A DNA stretch of 64,000 nt, taken from NCBI GenBank assembly GCA_014529385.2, contig CM043943.1, forward strand, positions 152,984,092 through 153,048,091. The letters are read 5' to 3'. Source of the stretch: Adiantum capillus-veneris. Taxonomy: Eukaryota; Streptophyta; Polypodiopsida; Polypodiales; Pteridaceae. The notes under the pieces are model-generated. The model worked only from the letters and a program-made list of their open reading frames with translations, did not search any database and was not told the origin of the DNA. Shown piece by piece: positions 12,262 to 22,340 of the stretch; the stretch's first letter is position 1; each line of letters begins with the position of its first letter. The position numbers and the translations under genes are program-made.

Positions 12262-12413
12262 CATCAAGAGCTTCTGCGAGGGAGGCATCGCATACCTAGC
12301 TAGGTACGATCGGGGGCAGGGCACCACCGGCCCCGTGGGGGGGGCCGTGATCCCCTACCTCCAATCGTACCTAGCTAGGTATGTGGTGCCTCTCGAGCGG
12401 AAGCTCATGATGT
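12262..12413. repeat. 152-bp near-perfect foldback, GC-rich
   Basis: Arms of about 75 bases pair almost end to end. The best part is 12282-12310 against 12364-12392, with 27 of 29 positions complementary around CCTAGCTAGG. Pairing continues outwards through the AGCTTCTGCGAG-like ends and inwards through GGGGGCAGGG against CCCCTACCTCC, leaving a tiny loop. It is much more GC-rich than its surroundings. It lies inside the ~270-bp block that replaces the deleted WD40 coding sequence in unit 1. A foldback transposon remnant or a hairpin-RNA (miRNA-like) locus are both possible; I do not recognise a known miRNA in it. Confidence 0.8.
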
Positions 12414-12478
12414 TATGCATTATATGAAAAACACTGAAAAAGACTCCATATTCCTACATGAGAAAATTTCTGAATATG

Positions 12479-13115
12479 GTTTTGAGAAGCCTGTATATGG
12501 TACTACCATCCGCATTGGGCCGGTGCCAGATGCGGATTTTATGGTCTTTGTGAGAAGAGAAGATGGTGTTATCTGTGACAAGAAGGGCTTTGATAGGCAG
12601 GCTGCCAATGCCAAAGCGTGCGCATTCGGGGAGCTTTGGGGTTTTGAAGACAACGATGTCGCCGAAGTTGAGGGCAGTGTAGAGAAGGCCACCAAAGAGG
12701 CAAAGGGAGGAGGCTTTGATGGAGATAGTCAGGGTACATAAGTAGGCACCTACGGTGGAAAGGGGCACATTGAGAGAGTAAGGAGAGGGGAAAGGAGATT
12801 CAAAGGAGCGGCGATTGGAGCTCGGTGTCCGTAGAAAGGGGCTATGGCTGCCTGGATAATCGACATCCAACACATGTGCACCGTTGAATCGTCCATAAAG
12901 GATGTCATCACCGTGAAGCGCGTCGGAGAATGCGGAGTCGGCGTCGTTAGACGCATCAAAGGGGGGTGTACTGTGAGTGGAAGCTTCCCCTGTGGAGCTG
13001 GCAAGGGGGGCGAGAGGTCTAAAGTGAGAAGGGAGGAAGGGGAGGAGGTGGAGCAGTGGTGGCGGTGTTGGGTGGATCTTGGACGGAGGAGAAAATTGGA
13101 GAGGGGGCTTTGCAT
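12479..13115 (-). pseudogene. Truncated WD40 (JINGUBANG-like) pseudogene
   Basis: This is a second copy of the gene at 15979-17409. From the ATG at 13113-13115 the minus strand reads MQSPLSNFLLRPRSTQHRH like the intact copy. One extra base near 13000, in the run corresponding to Leu-Ser-Pro-Pro, shifts the frame. From about 12873 downwards the correct frame resumes through SHSPF, blades one and two of the propeller and RVW-equivalent RIWHR. Homology stops right after LLKT (residue ~212 of the intact protein), where unrelated sequence joins. Blades three to seven are missing, so a working propeller cannot form. Confidence 0.88.
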
Positions 13116-13190
13116 GGCCCGCTGGATTGGAGTGTCAGTGTTGTGTCTGTGAAAAACAAAGGAAGAGAGTGCGTGTCAAATTAGAAGCTA

Positions 13191-13191
<1 letters not shown>

Positions 13192-13265
<74 letters not shown>
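13192..13265. repeat. (TG)n(GA)n compound microsatellite, unit 1
   Basis: About 19 TG followed by GA repeats. It sits in the position of the WD40 5' untranslated region and corresponds to 17487-17566 in unit 2. Confidence 0.95.
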
Positions 13266-13284
13266 CAATCTTCGACAATGCAGC

Positions 13285-14651
13285 ATAGATGATGAGAGCA
13301 TATCTGGGATGGTCATGTGCAATCTCGTTGTTGAGAAAAAAACGACGGAAGAGCTAGAGTCTAAAATCAATCAATTTTGCATGCTTCACAATCCAGTGAT
13401 GCAAAAGTGGATTTCACAATACAAGGATGCAAAGCAAGAGTGACAAAGGGTACGAATCGAGTGGAGATGGGGAAGACAACCATCAATGCATTATCCGGCG
13501 GGTCTTGAGAGCCTACCAACATTCATGAGCTTAAGATGGTTGCACAACCAATTGATCAGTGCATAACCAATTGATTAGTGCAAAAAGCAATAAAGCATGA
13601 GTAGAACAGGCCAGATTGGCTGGCCAAAGAAGATTGGAAGAATGCAAAGCGAGCAGCACGCAAGAATCCTGACAAGTGGAAGCAATAGAAGGAGGCAGCC
13701 AAAGCATCAGTAGAGGCACGGAGCTTGCACCACTTAGGGAGCAGCGGGTGGGCATCATTTGAGGCCGATTTTGTAAGTGTTTTTGCATCGCCCTTTAGGT
13801 TTGGTAGTTATGGATAATTGTACTTTTAAATTCTAGCATAATGTATTCTTTGTATGTTTTGAATAGTGATCGATGACAGGACGTGACCCCACACCGTATG
13901 AGCGCAAGTATATGGGCAGAAAGGGCTTACACGCCCTTATGGACATTCTCAGTTCTTGCACCGACATGGTTAGTATTTCACTTTACTCTCTAGACTCTTA
14001 CATTTGTTGTATTTTAATGATAAGCTAAGAAATAGATTGTTTTGTAATTATATGTTTTTACTTACAACAATTTTTATCGTTTTTTTTCAGAATCCGACAG
14101 ATACGCCGCTTGGATACGATGAGACGTCTGATTAGACGACGTCAATCTAGTCATAGCTAGATAGTACTAGTTTTCTTTTGTCATAGCATGTATATATGAT
14201 GACGTGTGCACGTCATTTTTGTAAATATTGGTCAACGATGTATTTTCTCAATAATGACAATTGTGTTGTAGCTATTATATCATATGATTTTGCCTATGAT
14301 GTGTATAATTTGTCATTGTATTACTTTCGTCGAACTACTTTTGTCTGTCAGCTTTGCATCTTTATTTTGGAAAAAATGTTTAATATGGTTGATGGGTGGC
14401 ACCCACTGAATGTCCTGCCACCCAAGAAAATTTATTCTCGAGCGTCGCTATAGGCGTGTCTATATAAGGTTCTGTAACGTCGCTATAATTGTCGCTAAAT
14501 GAGGACTGGTTGCACCGCTATTTAGAGACGCTAATAGCGACACCTATAGCGACGTTTCCATTTCGACACTTTTAGCGACGTCGGGGGATGAAAAAACCGA
14601 TTATAGTTTCGTCGCTACAACCGTCACAAGTGCACATAACCTTTTGTAGTG
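13285..14651 (+). mobile_element. CACTA (En/Spm) transposon remnant, 3' end intact
   Basis: The right end is CTTTTGTAGTG at 14641-14651, the inverted form of the CACTACAAAAG terminus. Subterminal repeats typical of CACTA elements fill 14440-14630: GTCGCTAT, TAGCGACG and TAGCGACA in both orientations. Part of a transposase gene lies at 13600-14135. I found no matching 5' terminus, so the left boundary at the end of duplication unit 1 is only approximate. The right terminus abuts unit 2 exactly. Confidence 0.72.
13600..14135 (+). pseudogene. 3' part of a CACTA transposase gene (broken)
   Basis: Plus-strand coding traces include KEAAKASVEARSLHHLGSSG at about 13690-13750, which resembles the C-terminal part of plant En/Spm ORF2-type (transposase_24) proteins, after an in-frame stop. 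A clean last-exon pair follows. At 13873-13968 it reads MTGRDPTPYERKYMGRKGLH and ends GACATG; a GT donor at 13969 and a T-rich tract with AG at 14090 define a 122-bp intron. Then 14091-14135 reads NPTDTPLGYDETSD and stops. The family assignment is tentative and rests on position and weak motif likeness. Confidence 0.45.
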
Positions 14652-14800
14652 CATGAACGGATAATGTCACATGTGGTAGAGTTTTGGTGAAGATATCAAT
14701 AGGATTACCTAGTCAAATAGAGCAAATTTTTCATAAGGCCGGAGTTTTTTCATGCCATGTCCCCTTCTTAATCATGCTATCTTGGGGATGACATCGGGAA

Positions 14801-15978
14801 CCACCCACTTAAAACAGTGATGCACTTAAGAACCAAGTCCAATAGGAATGTAACTATTTCACAAGTAACACCAGATCTGTGCTATTTGTAAAATCGATAA
14901 ATGTGTCTACTAAGAGCTAGAGCGCACCAAAGTGTAGTGGGGGTAGAGCTTAGAAATTTTCGAAAAATGGGAGAAACAAGCCATAGTTTTAGATAACCCT
15001 ACTACCACTTCGAGAAAAGGGAGGTACTAAGCTAAGTTTAAGTTCGGGAGAAGCTCTGCTCATTTCTAGAAAAGGTGGACCAATGAGAAAGTAGAATCTC
15101 ACACATGTTCTCCTACATTCAAGATGGCTTTTCTTTCTCAAGTGGGTGCGACCTAGTGTTACTACTACCCCTCACTAATCTTGACCCTAAGGCTTTTCTT
15201 GCAAAAAACATCAGCTAGGGACGTGCTTTCAGGTCACAAGGAACTTATTGGTACACTCCCACTGCCACATGGAGGTTTCAAGGCTGCAACTACCGGGTTA
15301 CTTTTGAATTTGCATATGTGGCATCACTGCCTCATCTGTTTGCAAGCCTTGCATGCACACTCTGCGTGGTCAATACGGGCATCATCCAAGGCACAAGCAA
15401 GGGCGCAACATTGCATTAACAACGCACTCGCTAGCCTTTTGCAACGGTGCCGGATTTGACAGAAGGGAAAGCTCATATCTGTGTGACCACACTGTAAGCT
15501 TACTTATCCATTCGAATTACTGATAATTGAGCCTCGTGTGACCACCGCCTAATTGTCTATTGACTTAAGTCAAAAAATGTCTAGATGTTAGGTGGAAAAG
15601 TATGGTGAGAATTCAGTACACTTCAGAGTACACTTCAGAATTTGCATTGAAAACGTTCCAACGTAAAGTGTACCCTCGCAATTGATGAAAAGACCCGTCC
15701 ATGCAGAAGGCTACGCTACAGACAGAAGAAGCCCCGACTTTGTGCCCCGGGGAAGACAAACAATTAACAAACGATGAGATAATTGGAGGATTAATACACA
15801 AATTTTCATCAACAATAATCCAGTTAATCAAAGCTACAATTCAATCTCAACCAAATGATTATTGCAATGGCTCCACAGAGACAGAAAACTATATCTATTG
15901 GAGGAATCATGATATGAATAATAAACCTATAATTCCTCATATAGATATACCTCTGCAGACAATCAATTAATTTGTATA
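14801..15978. other. 3' flank of the WD40 gene, no gene seen
   Basis: This holds the unit 2 counterpart of 11141-12205. Frames at 15181-15459 and 15701-15970 are not conserved in unit 1 and look like chance. The stretch 15592-15978 is conserved between copies and probably includes the WD40 3' untranslated region. No clear polyadenylation signal was identified. Confidence 0.5.
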
Positions 15979-17409
15979 TTACATCAAGGCCTGATTAATT
16001 AAGTTAGTGCCACTCTCATGATCCTCCTTCTCATACAGAACCGACCATACCTTCGTCGTACCGTCATGGCTTGCGCTATACACATAGCAGCTCCGTAGCG
16101 TGCTCACCGCCATCGCGATCGCCTTCACAGGCCCATCGTGCCCTTGCAATATTGCTAAACATGTGTAGGACCCCACCCCTCCTCTCCTCCACACCCTTAT
16201 CATGTTGTCTGCCCCCCCACTGCACATTAACTGCCCCGAAACCGCAAGACATAGCACAGGCTTCCTATGCCCCCTTAGCCTTGCCTCAAGCTTCCATGCT
16301 AGCTTGTTCCTTGACACCCTTTGCCATACATCTACACAACAATCCGAACCGCCCGAATAGAGTATGCCCGGTGCATTGTCTGCCTTCATCACCATTGCAT
16401 TCACCGATGCTCCTCCGTGCCCACTCAATGTTGTCACTTGCACCACCTTTTTTGCACTCAGCTTCTTCCATATCTTTATCGTGCTATCTGCAGATGCTGT
16501 GTAGATCAAGTTGTCCGAATGGGGGCTCACAACAATTGCATTTATGGCATCGTCGTGTGCTTTCACCGTTTGCACACACCGCATGTTGCGAAGATTCCAG
16601 ACCTTGAAGGATTTGTCCCAGGAAGCAGAGTACAAGAGTAGAGAAGTGCTATCAATGGCCATGGCGGTGATGGTGTCGACGTGCTGGATCCAGAGGCGCT
16701 TGTGGTGCCGCCGTATTTGAATGTATCTCTTGCTGAGGATAAGGTTACGCAAGTAGTCAGTGGCAGAGGGTAGAGTTTTGAGAAGCCTGTATATGGTACT
16801 ACCATCCGCATTGGGCCGGTGCCAGACGCGGATTTTATGGTCTTTGTGAGCAGAGAAGATGGTGTTATCTGTGACAAGAAGGGCTTTGATAGGCAGGCTG
16901 CCAATGCCAAAGCGTGCGCATTCGGGGAGCTTTGGGGTTTTGAAGACAAGGATGTCGCCAGAGTCGAGCGCTGCGTAGAGAAGGCCACCAGAGAGGCAGA
17001 GGGAGGAGGCTTTGATGGAGATAGTCAGGGTACATAAGTAGGCACCTGCGGTGGAAAGGGGCACATTGAGAGAGTAAGGAGAGGGGAAAGGAGATTCAAA
17101 GGAGCGGCGATGGGAGCTCGGTGTCCCTGGAAAGGGGCTATGGCTGCCTGCATAATCAACATCCAGCACATGTGCATCGCTGAATCGTCCATAAAGGATG
17201 TCATCACCGTGAAGCGCATCGGAGAATGCGGCGTCGGTGTCGTTAGCCGCATCAAAGGGGGGCGTACTGTCGGTGGCAGCTTCCCCTGTGGAGCTGGAAG
17301 GGGGGGAGAGGTCTAAAGTGAGAAGGGAAGAAGGGGAGGAGGTGGAGCGGCGGTGGCGGTGTTGGGTGGATCTTGGGCGGAGGAGAAAATTGGAGAGGGG
17401 GCTTTGCAT
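15979..17409 (-). CDS. WD40 repeat protein, JINGUBANG-like
   Basis: Intronless gene for a 476-residue protein. A Ser/Pro-rich N-terminus (residues 1-120) precedes a seven-blade beta-propeller at about 120-460. Blade ends are visible at LVF 155, RVW 196, KVW 271, KIW 314, DVW 362, RVW 407 and KVW 455. The stretch YSASWDKSFKVWNL, the preceding RRHHKRLWIQHVD and the KAHDDAINAIV segment are hallmarks of the plant JINGUBANG family, whose founder in Arabidopsis restrains pollen germination. No enzymatic motif is present, and a scaffold role is expected. The frame stays open 15 codons upstream, but that extension would begin with TTG. The ATG at 17407-17409 is the first, and it is conserved in the truncated copy. 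A TATAAAA lies ~250 bp upstream, and CT and CA repeats fall in the 5' untranslated region. This is the best host-gene candidate of the window. Its exact function here is inferred from the family. Confidence 0.93.
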   Translation of the reverse strand: MQSPLSNFLLRPRSTQHRHRRSTSSPSSLLTLDLSPPSSSTGEAATDSTPPFDAANDTDAAFSDALHGDDILYGRFSDAHVLDVDYAGSHSPFPGTPSSHRRSFESPFPSPYSLNVPLSTAGAYLCTLTISIKASSLCLSGGLLYAALDSGDILVFKTPKLPECARFGIGSLPIKALLVTDNTIFSAHKDHKIRVWHRPNADGSTIYRLLKTLPSATDYLRNLILSKRYIQIRRHHKRLWIQHVDTITAMAIDSTSLLLYSASWDKSFKVWNLRNMRCVQTVKAHDDAINAIVVSPHSDNLIYTASADSTIKIWKKLSAKKVVQVTTLSGHGGASVNAMVMKADNAPGILYSGGSDCCVDVWQRVSRNKLAWKLEARLRGHRKPVLCLAVSGQLMCSGGADNMIRVWRRGGVGSYTCLAILQGHDGPVKAIAMAVSTLRSCYVYSASHDGTTKVWSVLYEKEDHESGTNLINQALM

Positions 17410-17482
17410 GGTCCGCTGGCATTGGAGTGTCAGTGTTGTGTCTGTGAAAAACAAAGGAAGACAGTGCGTGTCAAATTAGAAG

Positions 17483-17486
<4 letters not shown>

Positions 17487-17521
<35 letters not shown>

Positions 17522-17532
17522 GCGCGTGCGTT

Positions 17533-17566
<34 letters not shown>
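17487..17566. repeat. (TG)n(GA)n compound microsatellite in the WD40 5' untranslated region
   Basis: TG repeats followed by GA repeats lie between the proposed TATA box and the start codon. On the mRNA strand this gives a CT-rich then CA-rich leader. Confidence 0.93.
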
Positions 17567-17570
<4 letters not shown>

Positions 17571-17655
17571 TTCGACAATGGAGCTTTGAGTCGCTGCAGA
17601 GCCCTTCAATTTTAAATGGGTGTACGTGAAACAGGTAAAAGGGGGACTGCTGGGG

Positions 17656-17662
17656 TTTTATA
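17656..17662 (-). promoter_or_regulatory. TATA box of the WD40 gene
   Basis: TATAAAA on the minus strand, preceded by the CT-rich stretch of the leader on its downstream side. Its distance of about 250 bases from the ATG allows a ~210-base 5' untranslated region. The upstream promoter duplicate at 19295 has no equivalent TATAAAA. Confidence 0.6.
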
Positions 17663-17754
17663 GAGAGAGAGGGATGGAGGAGGCGGCTCAAAGAGTTGGA
17701 ACTGCACACGCACCGGGCGCTCCCGCTTTACCGGCCAACTTCCAGGTCGCAGGC

Positions 17755-17860
17755 GCTGACGTGGAGACACGCTTGTCATGCGACAGCAAAAAGTCGCGCG
17801 CCACGTAGCCTTCTTCATGGCCCACGTTATACTTTTTGTGATCTTCCAGATACGTGTCAG
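17755..17860 (-). promoter_or_regulatory. Cluster of ACGT-core elements upstream of the WD40 gene
   Basis: Four ACGT cores occur within ~105 bases, 100-200 bases upstream of the TATA box: TGACGTGG (17757), GCCACGTAG (17810), CCCACGTTA (17821) and TACGTGTC (17851). Such cores bind bZIP factors and are typical of ABA or light-responsive promoters. Three are kept in the duplicate at 19371, 19414 and 19465 (there CACGTGTC), which suggests constraint or simply recent duplication. Confidence 0.5.
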
Positions 17861-19261
17861 CACGCCATCGCCTTGCCGGCCTGGCTGTTGCTCCTGCTCG
17901 TTTCTTTTGTGGGTGGTTGAGGCCTTGAAGGCGTTCCAACTCCCTTCACGTTAGCTCCACCCATTTGGGGTCACGTTCAAATTTACTTCACACCCAAATC
18001 ATCCCATTTTGAGACACTAGCTACTCAAATGACACTCTAATCGATCTACAGCCAGCAATGTAAGGGTAAGTAAGATCAGCCACTCCTTTCTAGAAGAAGG
18101 GAAATCTAATCTTGCTGGGTGGGCGTTGCTATAGAAAATCTATAGAACATAACAAGACATATGCAGATTGACATCCAGCATCTAGCAGTGAAGTAAACAA
18201 GTACAAAGTGCACTTGCGAACTTTAAGAAAAGAATTGCATATTTGATGATTGATTACCCCTGTAGTTGTCTGTAATGGTCCACTTTCACAACTTTCTTTA
18301 CAATTGTTTGAGCAGTGAGACTAAGGCACGACTTCTCTTTGTCGTACGTGTTCTGATATATTTTGGAGCGTAGTTGGTTACTTGCTTAGTTGGTTGTGAT
18401 TGCGGTCACCTCCGCTTTTTTGTTGTGGAGCACGAGCGGATGAGTAGAACCAATTGACAGGCAACAACAATAGCTCAGCTTGGGGCTGAGCATTGGGAAG
18501 AAGCAAGTTGTTTCCCACAGGGCTCATTATACAACAGAGGGCTACTAAATGGGATAATTGAATCGAGCAAAGAATTGCAGCTTAATCATTCTGCTTAAAC
18601 CCTACTCTTTAACCTACTTTGTTAGTTGTTTGCAGATTGCCCTTCAACCTGACAATATTAGCCATTTAGTCTCTAGACCGAGGACCCATCTTTGAGGCAT
18701 TCATCTTACTCTAAATCAAGTGTAGTCAATTTTTTCTTATTTCTCTAGAACCTGAGAGAGAGAGAGTAATGTGTTGTCATAGTTGAAGGGAGAAAGGAGT
18801 CTTGGCTGTCAATCACAGAACCTGGTGCAAAACATATCTAAAGAGGAAAACATTGGGATAAAGGGTTGTCCTCGTGCTAAAGAATGGTTATGTAGAGGAG
18901 AACATTGGGCCATCAAGGACATATGTAGATTGACATCAACCACCTAAGAGTAAAGTAAACATGTAGAGAGTACATTGGGTATTGCAATACATAAGTTGAA
19001 TTGCCCAACTATGAGAAAAGAAGTGCGTAGCTATTTGATATATAGATATGATGATCGAGGTTGAGCATCTACTAGTGAGGAAAACATGTAACTAAACTAA
19101 ACTTCAGAAAGCATTGACAAACTCAAAAAATACAGAAAGCATCAAAAGACTACAAAAATTAAACTACACTACCAACCTAATAATCGTATGTGTGTCGTCC
19201 AATTGTGCAAGCTGGAGCACAATGTTTGTGTCAAGCTACATAAAAGCAATGTGAAAGCTAC

Positions 19262-19263
<2 letters not shown>

Positions 19264-19297
<34 letters not shown>
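19264..19297. repeat. (AG)n microsatellite
   Basis: Uninterrupted AG/GA run at the junction of the two promoter copies, in the position of the GA run inside the WD40 leader. Confidence 0.95.
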
Positions 19298-19300
<3 letters not shown>

Positions 19301-20225
19301 GCATAAGGAGTTGGAACCGTACACACACCGACGTTCCCGCATTATCGGCCAACTTCCAGGTTGCAGTCGCTGACGTGGAGACACGCTTGTCATGCGACAA
19401 TAAAAAGTCCTATGCCACGTAGCCTCCTCCATGGCCCACATTATACTTTTTTTAATCTCCCAAACACGTGTCAGCACGCTATCACCTTGCCGGCCTGGCA
19501 ATTGCTCCTGCTCGTTTCTTTCGTGGGTGGTTGAGGCCTTGAAGGCATTCCTTCATGTTAGCTCACTCGTTTGGAGTCATGTTCAGATTTACTTCACAGC
19601 TGTATCATCCCCTTTTGGGATACTAGCTACTCCAATTCGATCTACAACCACTAATGTAGGGGTAAGATCATCCACTCGTTTCTAGAAGAGGGTGGGTATT
19701 GCTATAGAGCATCTATATAACATCACAAGACATATGCAGATTGACATCAAGCATCTAGCACTGAAGTAAACATATCTGAGGAGAAAGATGCTACAATAAA
19801 GGGTTGTACTTGTGCTAAAGAATGGTTATGCAAAGGAAAGCTTTGGGCTACAATGCATTGCCAAACAAGGACATATGTTTATTGAGACCAACCACCTAGG
19901 AATAAAGTAAACATGTACATGGTAGATTGAGTATTGCAATACATAAGTTGAATTGTCCAACTATGAGAAAAGAAGTGAGTACGTAATTGATATATAGATA
20001 TGATGCTCGACATTGAGCATCTACTAGTGAGCAAAACATGTAGCTAAACTAAACTTAAGGAAGCAATGACAAACTCAAAAAATACAGGAAGCATCAAAAG
20101 ACTATAAAAAATAAATTGCACTACCAACCTGATAATCATGTATGAGTGTTGTCCAATTGTGCAAACGGAGGACAATGATTTTGTCAAGATACATAAAAGC
20201 AATGTGAATAGCTAAACACTTTGTC

Positions 20226-21480
20226 TTTTGATGAATCGTCACAGAGTGAAAATGCTAATTATACAGTGCACGTCATGTAAAAGTGCCATACAAAATTATG
20301 GTGGAGAGTTGGTATTGTGGTCTCTCAAAAAATTATAAGAAATGAAAGCGGTACCCTGCCACGTATGCTTTATGTGTTGACCAAGCAAATGCATAAGCAA
20401 GGGCAATTGGATGCAGATAATGGACCTTGCAGTGTTGTCAGGCTAGGGTCGTCGAGATGAGCAGTGTACCCATGGTTGAGCTTATTGTGGATAGAAGTAG
20501 GACCAAAGGTTGCTATTTCTATTAAACCATTAATAAAGCTTGCTCAAGTTTGTGTGATTGGTGCCGTTTTGAAGAGTTATTATCTGATTCCCTCCTCCTC
20601 GTGTCTTTGCATCTATCAGCTTCATCATTGCCAGCATATCCTTTGTAGCTATCCCTACAATCATCATGCTCTCAATCACCATCCCTGTGGATACAATTGG
20701 CATGGTCTCTTTGTCTTGCCCACCTTGTCTCACATCGATCTTCATCATAGTGTTGATCATGTCTAATGCAATCTCCATAATCATCTCTTCTAAGAATTTT
20801 TATACTATGTCAATTGTCATGTTCACTTCTGTTATCATGTCTACCATCACCAGTGCTTCCATGATGTTGTCTACCATGATCTCCATCATCATACTAATCA
20901 TTTCTATTACAATCTCCATGAGAATCTTTAAATGCCCCATCTAAATGAAACATGAAAACGATGCATTAATGCATTAAAATATCTCTGTATAACATACATG
21001 ACTAAGTAGAAGCATCGGACCCCTGTGTGGGATCGATGAATCCACCTATCCACATCCGCTCCTTTTACGCACAGAAAGAAATTCACTTTGTCCTTGGGAG
21101 TGAGCCAGAACACCTCCAACTTACCTAGGGTAGACATAAGCCAAGGTCATTCCCTCCATGAACTTGAGCTCTGAAAGGATTCCAAATACCAATAGGTGGT
21201 AGAAAATCAACACCAACCATACCAGTTTAAGTGCCACGCCTCTTTCGTGCCACATCGAGTGTTTAGGCCAAGCCAAATCAAGATCCCCGTGCGTTATCCA
21301 TGCATGTCATTCAACCCTCAACACACAAACCATGTAGATGAGCCTAACAAAAAAAAGAAGAAAATATAGGGTCTACACTCCCGATCCAACAAAACCCCAT
21401 GTCATCGACTGTTTTGTTTAAGGCTAAGCGATTAAGGCGGCCTAATCTTATATCGACGTTGTCATCATATTATAACACAT
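20226..21480. other. Intergenic debris, no gene seen
   Basis: The part at 20560-20950 is low-complexity. On the minus strand one frame is rich in Arg, Asp and His and another in Met and Ile, as expected from a degenerate GATGAT/CATGAT repeat; it could be the remnant of a charged repeat protein. The stretch 21215-21350 recurs, diverged, at about 30915-31050. Nothing else is recognised. Confidence 0.5.
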
Positions 21481-21722
21481 GAGTTCAACCATATCATACC
21501 ATCTTTCATATGCACAAACAACCCTTTCCAAGGCAATCAGGTTGTACAAGATCTCTACCCTTATATGAGTGAGATAAACCATATCATACCATCTTGCATA
21601 TGCACATGAGTCCAACCATATCATACCATCTGGCATATGCACAAACAAACCTTTCCAAGGAAATCAGGTTGTACAAGATCTCTACCCTTAAACAAGTGAC
21701 ATAAACCATATCATAACATCTT
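21481..21722. repeat. Minisatellite, ~127-bp unit
   Basis: A unit starting GAGTTCAACCATATCATACC at 21481 recurs at 21608, and a third partial copy ends at 21722. Within each unit the CCATATCATACCATCT core occurs twice. Confidence 0.88.
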
Positions 21723-21724
21723 AC

Positions 21725-22340
21725 CTTTGCTATTGTTGACTTCGGCAAGAAGAACAATTATGACATCATTCTAGGAAGACCATTCATGCGGCAATTGAAA
21801 ATGGTCCAAGACTGGGGATACAACCATGTCTACCTTGGACACATGGAAACCATGACAAGGATAAAGTTGAAAGACCATAGCTATAGGGGCGTGAATCGAA
21901 CCCCTGTGGAGGAGTTTGATTCTACTATGATAGCTAGATTAGAACTTCCAGCATGGTTGGGTAAGCCTAAAGAACTATGGATGAAAGGAGCTTTCGCAAT
22001 GCGGAAGCTTAAGGTAAGAGGAATGTATATTCTTAGAAAGGGCGATCGAAGATAAGGACTATATCCCACAACCATTTCCTGAAGAAGCATTAGAGCCACT
22101 ATAATGGGAACACATCTTGGCTACTCTAGATGTATACGCTATTCAAGACGATCCAACAACAAAGTTTTGTGATAAAGATGGCTTGGATGTCATTCCTTAT
22201 TTTGCGAGTGTGATCCAAGAAAACAAAGAGAACCAAGCATCAACAAGTTCCCGAGATGAAGTGCAAACAAAGGAATGTGGAAAATCAAAAGAAGAAGAAG
22301 AATATGAGTTCCATGACTCCATATAACAATTGGAGCTTCA
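21725..22340 (+). pseudogene. OTA-type Ty3/gypsy fragment, downstream of protease
   Basis: The frame reads FAIVDFGKKNNYDIILGRPF then QDWGYNHVYL, and KLKDHSYRGVNRTPVEEF further on. The same landmarks in the same order occur in element C at 48400-48800 (VDFGKELNYKIILGRPF, QDWGNNYLYL). It is therefore a fragment of a related element covering the C-terminal half of the protease and the spacer before reverse transcriptase. Stops at about 22054, 22103 and 22324 break it. Its left edge touches the minisatellite. Confidence 0.75.

Larger units (their letters stand above)
10988..13283. repeat. Segmental duplication unit 1
   Basis: This stretch aligns by eye with 14652-17579 in the same orientation. 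Shared landmarks in order are the Copia RNase H tail, an unassigned ~700-bp stretch, the 3' flank of the WD40 gene (11950-12205 against 15592-15850), the WD40 5' half, and a GT/GA microsatellite. Relative to unit 2 it lacks about 920 bp (15855-16775), which is replaced by 12206-12478. Similarity ends just after CTTCGACAATG near 13280. Confidence 0.88.
14652..17579. repeat. Segmental duplication unit 2
   Basis: Direct repeat of 10988-13283, carrying the intact WD40 gene. It begins with CATGAACGG immediately after the CACTA terminus and ends after CTTCGACAATGG, beyond which the two copies diverge. Sequence identity in the coding part is visibly high, so the duplication is fairly young. Confidence 0.88.
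17667..20225. repeat. Tandem duplication of the WD40 promoter region
   Basis: Sequence from 17667 to about 19263 recurs at 19295 to about 20225. Matching blocks are 17667-17950 with 19295-19560, 18060-18210 with 19650-19770, and 18820-19260 with 19765-20220. The second copy lacks the middle part (about 18260-18820). A (GA)n tract at 19264-19297 marks the junction. No WD40 coding sequence accompanies the outer copy. No other gene is seen in the region. Confidence 0.85.

Noticed and set aside
16071-16641. Long plus-strand frames opposite the WD40 gene
   Set aside because: They are antisense to a well-supported coding sequence and lack any motif.
17410-17454. Upstream extension of the WD40 gene by 15 codons
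   Set aside because: The extended frame would begin with TTG. The first ATG is at 17407-17409 and matches the start in the truncated copy.
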